A stretch of DNA of 64,000 bases from RYN-428 sp035551995 (GTDB taxonomy: Bacteria > Planctomycetota > Phycisphaerae > Tepidisphaerales > Tepidisphaeraceae). The stretch is taken from assembly GCA_035551995.1 (NCBI GenBank), contig DASZME010000061.1, forward strand, positions 28,846 to 92,845. Reading direction: 5' to 3'. The notes under the pieces were generated by a model. It was not told where the DNA came from and searched no databases. It worked only from the letters and a program-made list of their open reading frames with translations. The position numbers were made by a program, and so were the translations under genes. Shown piece by piece: positions 1 to 8,606 of this stretch. How positions within the stretch are numbered: the stretch's first letter is position 1; every line of letters begins with the position of its first letter.

Positions 1-299
1 CCTAAACCGGGTGAAGGGCCGGATCGGTTTTCAAAAGCACCACGGAACAGAGCGTTTCCGAAATATTGAAATCCGCGAGATGCCATAGACGGGCTGTTAG
101 CATGTCGAAGGTTTTTCGTGGAAAGTTCTTCGCAGAACTGAAGATGAAATTAATCTTGCGCGTCCCCTTAATTGACGGGATTCGACCGACCGGTTAACGT
201 TGTCAACCTTTCCCCCTTTGGAATCGTAGTAAGAAGATGGAAAAAGCGGCGCCGATCGGCGTCATTTCGAGAAATCGACAGCAACGAAAGAAGTGAACA
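1..299. other. Upstream region of the EF-P gene, no gene seen
   Basis: No convincing coding frame is visible on either strand. The last 20 bases before the start at 300 contain a purine-rich stretch (gaaagaag) that could act as a weak ribosome binding site. I cannot assign a promoter with confidence. Confidence 0.5.
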
Positions 300-854
300 A
301 TGCGCGCCAGTGAAATTCGCAAGGGAACGGCCGTGATCATGGAAGGCAAGCTTTTTGTGGTGACCGACGCCAACCATAACACGCCGGGCAACCTGCGAGC
401 CAAGGTGCAGTTCAAGCTTCGCGACGTGACCAAGGGCACGATCATGGACAAGCGGGTCGGCGCCACCGAAGACATCGAAACGACCGTGCTCGATAGCCGA
501 AATGTCGAATATCTCTACAGCGACAACGAAGGCCACTGGCTCATGGACCTGGAGAATTATGAGCAGAACCCAATTTCCAAGGAAGTGTTCGGCGACGACA
601 TCAAGTACCTCAAGCCCAATACCCAGCTCACGGCGTTGTTCCACGACGGAAAGCTGATCAGCTATGAATTGCCGAAGAACGTCGATTTGAAGGTGACCGA
701 CACTGCGCCGGGCATCAAAGGCGCGACGGCCACCAATCAGATGAAAGACGCCGAACTTGAGACGGGGCTCAAGACGCGCGTTCCGCCGTTTATCGAAGTG
801 GGCGAAACGATCCGCATCAGCACTGAAACCGGCGGCTATTTGAGCCGGTCGTAA
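300..854 (+). CDS. efp: Elongation factor P-like protein
   Basis: This 184-residue protein has the three-domain layout of EF-P, which binds between the P and E sites of the ribosome and relieves stalling at proline runs. The N-terminal KOW-like domain (about 1-62) starts with ASEIRKG, and the C-terminal OB domain carries the family signature TAPGIKGATA near residues 137-146. The N-terminal start and parts of the C-terminal domain resemble the YeiP/EfpL branch as much as canonical EF-P. The loop tip reads TPGNLRA, so the position that is a modified lysine in E. coli EF-P is Asn31, followed by Leu32-Arg33. No modification enzyme (EpmA/B, EarP, YmfI type) is encoded nearby. The ATG at 300 gives full family length. 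A strong hairpin terminator follows. Confidence 0.93.
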   Translation: MRASEIRKGTAVIMEGKLFVVTDANHNTPGNLRAKVQFKLRDVTKGTIMDKRVGATEDIETTVLDSRNVEYLYSDNEGHWLMDLENYEQNPISKEVFGDDIKYLKPNTQLTALFHDGKLISYELPKNVDLKVTDTAPGIKGATATNQMKDAELETGLKTRVPPFIEVGETIRISTETGGYLSRS

Positions 855-875
855 TTCACGACTTGGTTTTTTTCC

Positions 876-935
876 AAAAGCTCCGCCGCCCGACTCCGCT
901 ATTGGATAGCCGAGACGCGCGGCGGAGCTTTTTTT
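876..935 (+). terminator. Rho-independent terminator after efp
   Basis: A 14-bp perfect arm (876-889, ending in ctccgccgc) pairs with 919-932, and a run of seven T follows on the plus strand. It begins 21 bp after the efp stop codon. The left arm is preceded by AAAA, so it could also serve the convergent minus-strand gene that ends at 994. Confidence 0.85.
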
Positions 936-993
936 CGCGCGGACGACATCCGGTGTCCTGACGATTCTCCGGTAGTTCGTGCACCGATCGTCG

Positions 994-1524
994 TCAGAGC
1001 TGCGGTTGCTCGGCAGGTGAAACGATCAGCGGCTCGAACCCCCTCTGTTCCTCGATCGACACATGCTTTATCGACCCAAACGATTTGATCAAATGATATA
1101 TCAGTTGAGTCAGCGCCAAAATAATCAGGGCGACGACTGCGCCGCCAATGTACGCGGGGGGGCTAAGGCCCTGTCCAAGCCCCTGCCCGAGCCACATCAC
1201 GACAAAAGAGGCTGCGACACACAAGGCCAAGACAAGTTGAATCGAAGCCAAAATTAACCCGGTGACAATGGCCCAGTAGCGTCGTCGCTTGAGGAAGTAC
1301 GCGATGACCAGATATGCGGCCCCCGGTACGAGATAGACAATCGCCGCCAAGAAATAAATCGAAAGAAACGAGATCATTACGCCGCCCAATCGGCGACGGG
1401 CCATCATGAGGATCGGCGCCAACGCGAGCAATCCGAAACTGACCAATATGATCCCCAGCAGCCGCGTGGAGCGTATGGCCAGGTGCAGCGGGCGTTGCGG
1501 ATCGCCTTTGGGCGGTATCGCCAT
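994..1524 (-). CDS. Four-helix membrane protein of unknown function
   Basis: This 176-residue protein is mostly hydrophobic, with four likely transmembrane segments at roughly residues 22-42, 51-78, 83-112 and 124-146. The short N-terminus is polar and Pro-rich, and the C-terminal tail is charged. I recognise no catalytic motif and cannot name a family. It lies 61 bp downstream of the adenylate-kinase-like gene on the same strand and may be co-transcribed with it, but nothing links the two functionally. It converges on efp. Confidence 0.6.
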   Translation of the reverse strand: MAIPPKGDPQRPLHLAIRSTRLLGIILVSFGLLALAPILMMARRRLGGVMISFLSIYFLAAIVYLVPGAAYLVIAYFLKRRRYWAIVTGLILASIQLVLALCVAASFVVMWLGQGLGQGLSPPAYIGGAVVALIILALTQLIYHLIKSFGSIKHVSIEEQRGFEPLIVSPAEQPQL

Positions 1525-1585
1525 CGGATTCTCCCTTGAGGTATCGGCAATTCCTTGCCGGGGCCGCGAACGCGGCCGATTCCGA

Positions 1586-2224
1586 CTAAGGATGGCTTTC
1601 GTAATCGCGATCCATCGTTTCCTTGAGCGGCGTCAAGACTTTCACGATTTCGCCGAGCACGCGGATTTGCGATAGCGTCGCGTCAATTCGGGTCACCAGT
1701 TCCCTGGGATACAGATCGAGCACCGGGCGCGTTTCTTTCTCGAAGACATCCATCCGTTTGTTGATCACCACGTCGCTGGCGTCGTCAAATCGATTTTCCT
1801 TGAGCGCCCGGCGGCGGAGCCGTTCGACCATCTTGGCCTTCTCGGCCCGCAGGTAGATGATCGCCGACACCTCGATAATGTTTTTCAGCAGGTGTTGCTG
1901 CGTGGTATTTCGCGGCAATCCATCAAGAACCAGGAATTCGGTGGTGGGCCGAAACTGGTTGATCATCTCCATGCCTTGAATGTACTGGCGCCAGAGTTTG
2001 ATGGTAAATTCATCGGGCACGAGTTCGCCGCGGCCGGCATATTCCTGAAACTTGCGGCCCATATCGCTTTGCAGATCGAGCGAGCGGAAAATATCGCCGG
2101 TGGCGCTGTGGTAAAAGCCGGGAATGGTGCCGATGATCTTGCCTTGTGTCCCTTTGCCGCTGCCGGGGGCGCCGAAAAGGAGGATGGTGCGGTAGAGTCG
2201 CCGGGGGGAAGATGAATCGCTCAT
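1586..2224 (-). CDS. adk: Adenylate kinase / nucleoside monophosphate kinase family
   Basis: The protein (212 residues) has the P-loop GAPGSGKGTQ near residues 18-27, the NMP-binding pattern ATGDIFRS and the core motif LVLDGLPRN. The last corresponds to the DGFPR segment of adenylate kinases, with Leu replacing Phe. Adenylate kinase transfers a phosphate between ATP and AMP in the cytoplasm. The LID region is short, as in zinc-free short-LID kinases, and the sequence is more diverged than a standard bacterial Adk. Another NMP kinase specificity is therefore possible. The ATG at 2224 gives a short polar N-terminus before the P-loop strand. Confidence 0.8.
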   Translation of the reverse strand: MSDSSSPRRLYRTILLFGAPGSGKGTQGKIIGTIPGFYHSATGDIFRSLDLQSDMGRKFQEYAGRGELVPDEFTIKLWRQYIQGMEMINQFRPTTEFLVLDGLPRNTTQQHLLKNIIEVSAIIYLRAEKAKMVERLRRRALKENRFDDASDVVINKRMDVFEKETRPVLDLYPRELVTRIDATLSQIRVLGEIVKVLTPLKETMDRDYESHP

Positions 2225-2439
2225 ATCTCGTCCGATTGCGCCATTGATTTATTAAGTTGAGGGTACTTCTTTGCATTGAACAGTACCGCAAAACATAACA
2301 AAGGCCAATGACCGATAACCAATAACTTCAAATGACGTGGCGAGGCTGTCGCAATATTTCGCATCACGGGCAATCCTTCTAGAGCATTTTTTCAGATTGC
2401 TGGCGCGTCCAACGTGCGTGGGAATCCGTTTCATCACCC

Positions 2440-2521
2440 GACGCCGGTTCTGAGCTACTCCGAAGAGCCGGATCGAAGCGCCGCGGAATCCGGCTCTTCG
2501 GAGTACCTCAGAACCGGCGTC
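2440..2521. repeat. Long near-perfect inverted repeat (34-bp arms)
   Basis: Arm 2440-2473 and arm 2488-2521 are reverse complements with one mismatch and enclose a 14-base loop. Each arm starts from the outside as gacgccggttctgag. There is no T run on either side, so a simple terminator is unlikely. It could be a mobile palindromic unit (REP/MITE-like) in the gap between the adk-like gene and the Rpn-like pseudogene. Confidence 0.85.
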
Positions 2522-2600
2522 ACCACCAAACGCTCAGCCACGCGATCGTTAACAAATCGTCGCACGCGCTACCAAACCGAAAAACGCTAAGATCGACGGC

Positions 2601-3510
2601 ATGGACCACGATCGGCTCTTCAAAGAACTGCTCACCACCTTCTTCGTCGAATTCATCGAATTGTTTTTCCCAAAAGTAGCCGCGGCCCTCGACCGCGAAA
2701 GTATTGAGTTTCTCGACAAGGAAATTTTCATCGACCTCGGTTCGAGAGAGCGCAACGAAGTCGATTTGGCGGCCAAAGTACGTCTGCTCAGCAAAGAGGC
2801 GTACATCCTCATTCATGTGGAAAACCAGGCCTATTGGCAGTTCGGCTTTCCCAGGCGGATGTTCGATTACTTCGCGCCTCTTCATCGGAAATTCGACATG
2901 CCGGTTTATCCTATCGCGATTTTTTCTTATGACCGACCGCTCACCCCAGCCGTCGATCGTTATGAAGTCGTGGCTTTCGATTTGTCTGTTCTGCAATTTC
3001 AATTCCGATCGATCCAGCTCAATCGAATGAATTGGCGGGATTTTCTAAGTAAGCCAAATCCGGTGGCCGGCGCGCTGATGACCAAGATGAATATCGAGCC
3101 CACTGACCGGCCTCGCGTGAAACTCGAATGCCTGCATGCTCGCAACGCTAAAATTGAATCCGGCAAAGTCTGAATTGATTGGCGTATTCATGAACTCCTA
3201 CTTGAAGCTGACAGCGGCGGAGGCCGTGGTGTATAATCAGGAACTTCAGACGATTGAACCCGAAATGAAGGATTTTATTATGCAAGTAACGAATGAATGG
3301 ACGGAGATGGGCGAGGCCAAAGGTCGGGCGAATATGGTCACGCGGCAAATCCGACGGCGGTTTGGCGAGTTGCCGGCGGAGCTGGATGATGCCATCCGTC
3401 AATTGACCAGCGACCAACTTGATCATTTCGGCGAGGCCCTATTCGATTTCAAAACGCCCGCTGACGCCCAGGCATGGCTCGCTCAATGCGTTCGCTCAGA
3501 TCGCCAATAA
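2601..3510 (+). pseudogene. Rpn/PD-(D/E)XK nuclease-like gene with DUF4351-like C-terminus, frameshifted
   Basis: Two overlapping frames together make one protein. The first (2601-3173) begins MDHDRLFKELL and contains HVENQAYW, typical of the Rpn/YhgA-like putative transposase or recombination-promoting nuclease families. The second (from about 3136 to 3510) continues with MLATLKLNPAKSELIGVF and ends in a helical DUF4351-like tail (RRRFGELPAELDDAI). The frame change falls near 3130-3140, after VKLECL, where about two bases appear to be missing. The first frame then runs into a stop 12 codons later. A sequencing error or programmed shift cannot be excluded. Family assignment comes from recognised sequence style. 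Confidence 0.65.
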
Positions 3511-3540
3511 TCATCATCGGGCCGCAATCGCTTCATCACC

Positions 3541-5544
3541 TTACGCTTCATCCTTTTCCTTCAGCTTCGCGAGCACGCTAAGATCCTCCAGCGTCGTCGT
3601 ATCGCCTTTCACTTCGCCCCCGGCGGCCAATTCCTTGAGCAGACGCCGCATGATTTTGCCGCTACGGGTCTTGGGAAGAGCCTCGGTGAAACGGATCTGA
3701 TCCGGGCGGGCGAGGGCGCCGATCTGCTTGGCGACCCAGGCGGTCAATTCCTTCTTGAGCGCTTCGCTGGGTTGGCGCGTCTTGTCGAGCGTGACGAAAC
3801 AGGCGATTCCCTGCCCCTTCATCTCGTGCGGCATCCCCACCACCGCCGCCTCGGCGACCGCTTCATGCGCGACCAGCGCGCTTTCGATTTCCATCGTGCC
3901 CAGCCGATGGCCCGACACGTTGATGACGTCGTCCACGCGCCCCATGATCCAGAAATATCCGTCGGCGTCGCGCCGCGCGCCGTCGCCGGTGAAGTAAACG
4001 CCCGGCACGTCCGACCAATACTGGCGGACGTAACGATCCGGATCATTGAAGATCCCGCGAAGCATCGCCGGCCAGGGCTTGCGCACGACGAGCAATCCGC
4101 CCTGGTTCGGCCCCATCTCCTTGCCGGCTCGATCGACGATGGCCGCATCGACGCCGAAAAACGGCAGCGTGGCGGTGCCCGGCTTGGTGGGCGTGGCGCC
4201 GGGGATCGGCGTGATCATGATCATGCCGGTTTCGGTCTGCCACCACGTATCCACGATCGGACAACGATCGCCGCCGATCACTTCGCGATACCACATCCAC
4301 GCTTGCGGATTGATCGGCTCGCCGACGGTGCCCAGGAGTCGAAGCGACGTTAGATCGTGCTTGTCCGCCAGATCGCGCCCGGCTCGCATGAACGCGCGGA
4401 TGGCGGTCGGCGCGGTGTAAAACACGGTAACCCGATGGCGTTCGATCATCGCCCAAAAGCGTGAAAAATCGGGGAAATTCGGAGCGCCCTCGTACATCAG
4501 CGTGGTGGCGCCGTTGCTGAGGAGGCCGTACAGGACATAGCTATGGCCGGTGATCCAGCCGATGTCGGCCGAGCACCAATAGACGTCGTTTTCCTTGAGA
4601 TCAAAAACGTAGCGGGACGTGACGTTGGTTCCGACGAGGAAGCCGCCGGTCGTATGTTGGATGCCTTTGGGTTTTCCGGTCGATCCGCTGGTGTAGAGGA
4701 CAAACAACGTATCCTCGGCGTCCATTTCCTCGGCCGGGCAGTCGGCGCTTTGGTCCTTGACGATCTCATGCCACCAGACGTCGCGGCCGGGCGTCCATTT
4801 GATATCGATCGGGGTCGTCGGCGCCGATCCGACGCGCCGCAAAACGACGACGGACTTCACGCGATCGGTCTTGGTCAGCGCGTCGTCCACGTTAGCCTTG
4901 AGCGGCACGACCGCACCGCGCCGGAATCCGCCGTCGGCGGTAATGATCACGTCGCTTTGAGCGTCTTCCACGCGATCGGCGATCGCCTGGCTGCTGAATC
5001 CGCCGAAGATGACCGAATGTGCCGCTCCGATCCGGGCGCAGGCGAGCATCGCCACCGCCGCCTCGGGAACCATCGGCATATAAATCGTGACGCGATCTCC
5101 CTTTTTCACGCCGAGTTTTTTCAACGCGTTGGCGAACCGACAGACCTGATCCTTGAGTTGAGCGAACGTGACGCGAAGGACGGTTCCGCCGGAATGCATC
5201 CCTTCGCTTTCAGGCTCGCCTTCCCACAAGAGGGCGGTTTTATCCCCCCTGCCGGCTTCGATCTGCGCGTCGAGGCAGTTATAGGCGGCATTGAGCTTTC
5301 CGCCCACAAACCACTTTGCGTTGGGCGATTTCCAATCGAGGACCGTATCCCACTTTTTAAACCAGTGCAGTCCCTGAGCCATCTTTCCCCAAAACCCCTC
5401 TGGATCGTCAATCGATTCGCGGTAGAGCGTTTGATATTCTTCGAGCGATTTGACATGCGCGTGGCGCGCGAATTCCGCCGGCGGCGGAAAGACGCGTTGT
5501 TCCTGGAGGGATGATTCGATGCCGCCGTTTGATTCTTCGGACAT
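3541..5544 (-). CDS. acs: Acetyl-coenzyme A synthetase
   Basis: This protein activates acetate to acetyl-AMP and then acetyl-CoA in the cytoplasm. It is 667 residues from the ATG at 5544, the usual length for the family. That start is preferred over an in-frame one 42 bases upstream because AGGA lies at good spacing before it. The N-terminal ACAS region precedes the ATP-binding loop YTSGSTGKPKGI (about residue 283). The later signatures TGDGARRDADGYFWIMGR and VINVSGHRLG are also present. The C-terminal KTRSGKIMRR holds the conserved lysine (near residue 630) that is reversibly acetylated in characterised Acs proteins. No deacetylase or acetyltransferase gene lies beside it. It converges on the Rpn-like pseudogene with a 30-bp gap. 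Confidence 0.96.
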   Translation of the reverse strand: MSEESNGGIESSLQEQRVFPPPAEFARHAHVKSLEEYQTLYRESIDDPEGFWGKMAQGLHWFKKWDTVLDWKSPNAKWFVGGKLNAAYNCLDAQIEAGRGDKTALLWEGEPESEGMHSGGTVLRVTFAQLKDQVCRFANALKKLGVKKGDRVTIYMPMVPEAAVAMLACARIGAAHSVIFGGFSSQAIADRVEDAQSDVIITADGGFRRGAVVPLKANVDDALTKTDRVKSVVVLRRVGSAPTTPIDIKWTPGRDVWWHEIVKDQSADCPAEEMDAEDTLFVLYTSGSTGKPKGIQHTTGGFLVGTNVTSRYVFDLKENDVYWCSADIGWITGHSYVLYGLLSNGATTLMYEGAPNFPDFSRFWAMIERHRVTVFYTAPTAIRAFMRAGRDLADKHDLTSLRLLGTVGEPINPQAWMWYREVIGGDRCPIVDTWWQTETGMIMITPIPGATPTKPGTATLPFFGVDAAIVDRAGKEMGPNQGGLLVVRKPWPAMLRGIFNDPDRYVRQYWSDVPGVYFTGDGARRDADGYFWIMGRVDDVINVSGHRLGTMEIESALVAHEAVAEAAVVGMPHEMKGQGIACFVTLDKTRQPSEALKKELTAWVAKQIGALARPDQIRFTEALPKTRSGKIMRRLLKELAAGGEVKGDTTTLEDLSVLAKLKEKDEA

Positions 5545-5608
5545 ATGATTTTTCCTGTCGATCGTCGCCTCGCGCCTGACCGCCAATAAGGATCACTCAG
5601 AGAATCCG

Positions 5609-5657
5609 CTCCTGCTCCGTCTCCCTTTGAGGGAGCGGGCTGGGGTGAGGGTGAGGC
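5609..5657. repeat. Palindromic repeat, distant relative of the valS family A element
   Basis: The segment folds around tccctttgaggga and continues as gcgggctggggtgagggtg. The G-rich right part and the ccctt/aaggg style resemble one half of the family A elements in valS (9240-9350 and 10572-10682). It lies upstream of acs, between two minus-strand genes. The relationship is by eye only. Confidence 0.5.
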
Positions 5658-5825
5658 CGATATCCAAAACTTCGTGCGCACAAACCGTAGCCTCCTATTT
5701 ACCGCACCCGATCGCGCCCGTCCACATTGCCCCGGCTTTCGCATTCTTTCACAATCGCCTTGAGCACAGCGTCAAGGTATTGAGTAAGTGATCGTCCGGA
5801 TATCGCAGAACAGATGACCGTGCCT

Positions 5826-6281
5826 CTAAGAGGAAACGGCAATGGGGACTTCATGATATTCCAGCGCCCATTCCCTCATATACCGTACCTGTTTCGGCAT
5901 GATCCGATAAATCACAAGTTGCGGGTTATCCAAGCTGCCCAGATATTGCCGCATCAGCGCGTTGGCGTCCCAGATTTCCTGGAGCAGCGGTCGGTCGGTC
6001 ACGATTTCGGCGACGCCGGTGATGCGCACCTGATTGTGCTCGGCGTCCATGTAACACAACTCGACTTTCGGATCGGCCGCGATCTCGGCGGTCTTGTGAT
6101 AAAACCGAAGATTGGCGACGTAGACAGTGAACCCGTCGGTCTTCACCGGCGACACCGGCCGCACGCGCGGTTGATCGCCGTCCACGGTGGCAAGATTCGG
6201 GAATCGATCCGCCGCTACGACGGCTAGGGCAAGATTCAGCAATTCGCCGGGTTCGATCGGTTTGGGGGTTGGTTTGGGCAT
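5826..6281 (-). CDS. Pyridoxamine 5'-phosphate oxidase-like flavin split-barrel protein
   Basis: This 151-residue protein shows the fold pattern of small PNPOx-like FMN or F420 binders. A strand LATVDGDQPRVRPV is followed by FTVYVANLRFYHKTAEIAADPKVELCYM and then a strand around NQVRITGVAEIV. Such proteins bind a flavin or related cofactor and include general-stress proteins and small-molecule reductases; the substrate cannot be read from the sequence. It is a single gene, about 280 bp upstream of acs on the same strand and separated from it by a palindromic repeat. Confidence 0.8.
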   Translation of the reverse strand: MPKPTPKPIEPGELLNLALAVVAADRFPNLATVDGDQPRVRPVSPVKTDGFTVYVANLRFYHKTAEIAADPKVELCYMDAEHNQVRITGVAEIVTDRPLLQEIWDANALMRQYLGSLDNPQLVIYRIMPKQVRYMREWALEYHEVPIAVSS

Positions 6282-6431
6282 GTCCGCATTGTAACGGTTG
6301 AAGCCGTTTGTACGCCAGACGGAGAAGGTCGAGCGCGCTCGCCGATTGTTCGATCGCCGACAAATGATTGACGGTCGAATCGCCGCAGGTGCGCTGGATA
6401 CCTGTGAGCGATGGCCTTTAAGAAATGCTCG

Positions 6432-6481
6432 CGTGGGCGTGGTTCGGCGTCACAGGGCAGGGCGACCTCTGTCCGCCCACG
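6432..6481. repeat. Imperfect hairpin in the 6282-6577 gap
   Basis: Outer arms cgtgggcg (6432-6439) and cgcccacg (6474-6481) are perfect reverse complements, with further partial pairing (acagg/cctctgt) inside. It lies in the roughly 300-base gap between two minus-strand genes, where I see no credible coding frame. The ten bases before it (agaaatgctc) match the end of the family C element at 8441-8450. Confidence 0.5.
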
Positions 6482-6577
6482 AAAACGAAGCGGCGAGACG
6501 ATGACGCATTCTTGAAAATGATTGAACGGGAACACGGAGCGGTAAGGGATCGCCCATGCTGTTCGCAATGAGCGACG

Positions 6578-6970
6578 CTACTTTTTCTTCGCGTCGCCGG
6601 TGGCGTTCACCACGGTGGCCAGAACGGTATCGACCGCATATTGCGATCCGGTGATGGCGACATGGGCGCCGGTTTTCACGACTTCGCCCGTAGCGGGCTT
6701 TCCACCGGTTTGGAATTTGGTGTAGCTATCGCAGAGAATGACGAGGATTTTTTCGGGAGGCGCCACCGGGGCTTCGCCGTCTTTGGTTTTCGCCGGGGGG
6801 ATGTGGCTGGGAACCGAAAGCCGAAAGCCTCTGGAGCCGACGTCGGTGATGGTGCCTTCGATGGGCGGAGATTTTCCGCTTCCGGTCGAGGGCATTTTGC
6901 CGGCCGCATGAACCATCGCGCCCAAAGTCAAAACCGCCGCCAGCGCCGCCAACATCGCAAAATGCTTCAT
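6578..6970 (-). CDS. Small secreted protein of unknown function
   Basis: From the ATG at 6970 (preceded by GAAGGG) the protein is 130 residues. It opens with a Lys, then a hydrophobic stretch (FAMLAALAAVLTLGAMV) and a likely signal peptidase site after VHAAG near residue 22. The mature part looks like a small beta-barrel: IEGTITDVGSRGFRLSV, a strand with CDSYTKFQTGG, then GAHVAITGSQYAVDTVLATVV. This is reminiscent of DUF5666-type OB-like domains, though I am not certain of the family. The tail is Lys-rich. It is likely periplasmic. A longer in-frame start upstream would bury the signal peptide. Confidence 0.7.
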   Translation of the reverse strand: MKHFAMLAALAAVLTLGAMVHAAGKMPSTGSGKSPPIEGTITDVGSRGFRLSVPSHIPPAKTKDGEAPVAPPEKILVILCDSYTKFQTGGKPATGEVVKTGAHVAITGSQYAVDTVLATVVNATGDAKKK

Positions 6971-7166
6971 GGGTTGTTTCCCTTCACTGTCGCCGGATCC
7001 CTGTCCCTCAAGTCGTGAACGACATTGGTAAGTGTACCACATTCGCAAGTTTCTGGATAGTGGGCGACGGGATTCCGAATTGGCGTTGCATCCGTCTTAT
7101 CCGTTCATGGCGACACGTCGATAAACGGGATGGGAACGCCAATATTACGGCGGAGGCATGCGGTCC

Positions 7167-7172
7167 TATAAT
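7167..7172 (+). promoter_or_regulatory. Possible -10 element for the DHH phosphoesterase gene
   Basis: A perfect TATAAT lies 8 bases before the ATG at 7181. No good -35 box is seen at 16-18 bases upstream. If it is used, transcription would start at or almost at the ATG, giving a nearly leaderless message, or else the true start codon lies further downstream. Confidence 0.35.
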
Positions 7173-7180
7173 TATTTCGT

Positions 7181-8332
7181 ATGACGGCATTTGTCGAATC
7201 CTGTGTCGGAACGGTCGCCGACTCTGCCGGCGCCCTTGAGCGCCGCGCGAAAGGAAAACACCGCGCCGAAAAATTGCTGCGACTCCTGGCGGGTAAAAAA
7301 AATATTCTCGTCACCGCCCACCAACACCCCGACCCCGACGCCCTGGCCAGCACCGTCGCCCTGGCCCGGCTGCTGGAAATGTCCCTGCATGACGTCAAAA
7401 TCACCATCACGTTCAAAGGCCGTGTCGGCGGCGGGCTCAATGAAGCGTTCGTCAAATACAGCAACCTGAAATGGCATCCGTGGGACGAACAGTCGTTATC
7501 CGCCTATGACGCCATTTTGCTTTTGGATACGCAGCCGGCCTTTCAGTTCAGTCCGTTGCCGGTGGGCATTGTACCCTTTGCAGTGATCGATCATCACCGC
7601 AGCCGGCATGGGACGCCCCACTGCCCCTTCACCGATATCCGCACCGACGTCGGCGCAACCAGTTCCATCATCTTCAGTTATTTCATGGAGCTTGAACTGC
7701 CGATCAAGCCCGATCTTGGCGCCACGCTTTTGTTCGGCATCGAAAGCGACTTGGCGGGCGCCGCGGGGGCGCCGGGCGAGCTGGATAATATTGCGCTTTC
7801 GGGGCTGACGCTGATCGCAGACGCGCGGAAGTTGTATCAGATGCGGTATGTCGATCTGCCGCAAAGTTATTACACCGCCTACGCCAGCGCATTGGCCAAC
7901 GCATACTTTTATGACAGCGCGCTCATGAGCCATCTGGACACGATCGATTCGATGGAAAAGCCGGCGGTTCTGGCGGACTTTCTTTTGCGGTTCGACCAGG
8001 TTCAATGGGCGTTGGTCAGCGCGATCTACGAAGGTCGGCTCATGCTGAGCTTGCGAACCAGCAGCACCAAAGCGTCCGCCGCCGACATCATGCGCCGCCT
8101 GACGAAAAATCTCGGCGAAGGAGGCGGCCACCGCAGCAAAGCCGGCGGCGCCATCAAGCTGGAAACCGGCAGCGCGACGGAGATCGAGCGCATCCGGATG
8201 ATGTTGCGCAGACGATACCTGCGCGCGCTGAAAATTCCATTGACGCGGGGGCAAAAGCTGGTTCCCCGGCCGCACGACCAGCCGCCGACGGTTTTACCGG
8301 CCCCGCTTGCGGGGCGCGCGGAGCAGCGATAG
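7181..8332 (+). CDS. DHH/DHHA1-family phosphoesterase (NrnA/RecJ-like)
   Basis: This 383-residue protein has the DHH-superfamily metal motifs. HPDPDALAS comes near residue 49, followed by LLLDTQP, then VIDHHRS at about 134, and the C-terminal DHHA1 signature GEGGGHRSKAGGAI at about 311-324. Members hydrolyse short oligonucleotides, pAp or cyclic dinucleotides in the cytoplasm with two metal ions; which of these is the substrate here is unknown. The last dozen residues (PAPLAGRAEQR) are encoded by the core of the family C palindromic repeat and probably are not part of the original protein. A full family C element follows immediately. The N-terminal 30 residues are weakly conserved in style, so the start is uncertain. 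Confidence 0.85.
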   Translation: MTAFVESCVGTVADSAGALERRAKGKHRAEKLLRLLAGKKNILVTAHQHPDPDALASTVALARLLEMSLHDVKITITFKGRVGGGLNEAFVKYSNLKWHPWDEQSLSAYDAILLLDTQPAFQFSPLPVGIVPFAVIDHHRSRHGTPHCPFTDIRTDVGATSSIIFSYFMELELPIKPDLGATLLFGIESDLAGAAGAPGELDNIALSGLTLIADARKLYQMRYVDLPQSYYTAYASALANAYFYDSALMSHLDTIDSMEKPAVLADFLLRFDQVQWALVSAIYEGRLMLSLRTSSTKASAADIMRRLTKNLGEGGGHRSKAGGAIKLETGSATEIERIRMMLRRRYLRALKIPLTRGQKLVPRPHDQPPTVLPAPLAGRAEQR

Positions 8333-8351
8333 GATCATCTTTCGAAATCCT

Positions 8352-8450
8352 AAGCGTTTTTCCCGTTGCCATAGCGTTGCTATGTTTAGCGGCCCCGCTT
8401 GCGGGGCGTGATCCACGATGCAAAGTTCGCGTCACCACCGAGAAATGCTC
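8352..8450. repeat. Family C MITE-like palindromic repeat, copy 1
   Basis: The core ggccccgcttgcggggc forms a tight hairpin. It is preceded by gcgttgctatgttta and followed by a stretch aligning with the copies at 21108-21190 (reversed) and 28325-28430. The left end agcgttttt and right end gagaaatgct are imperfect terminal inverted repeats. It lies between the DHH gene and valS, and an extra core (8297-8316) lies inside the DHH 3' end. Confidence 0.7.
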
Positions 8451-8606
8451 GAATCGTCTGGCTTATAAAATGAATCGCGCCCCTCACACCGCCGTCGTAC
8501 GATAGGGTTCCCGGACCAATTGTCCGGCGAACCCCGCCCCCGTACGATCTTTGCTTCCCGAAATCCAAAGTTTTATCGAGGGTCACCGAGACCAGAACCA
8601 ATCGCC

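Noticed and set aside
4543..5514. 323-codon open frame on the plus strand opposite acs
   Set aside because: It is antisense to a well-conserved acetyl-CoA synthetase; its translation is Arg/Asp-rich without family motifs.
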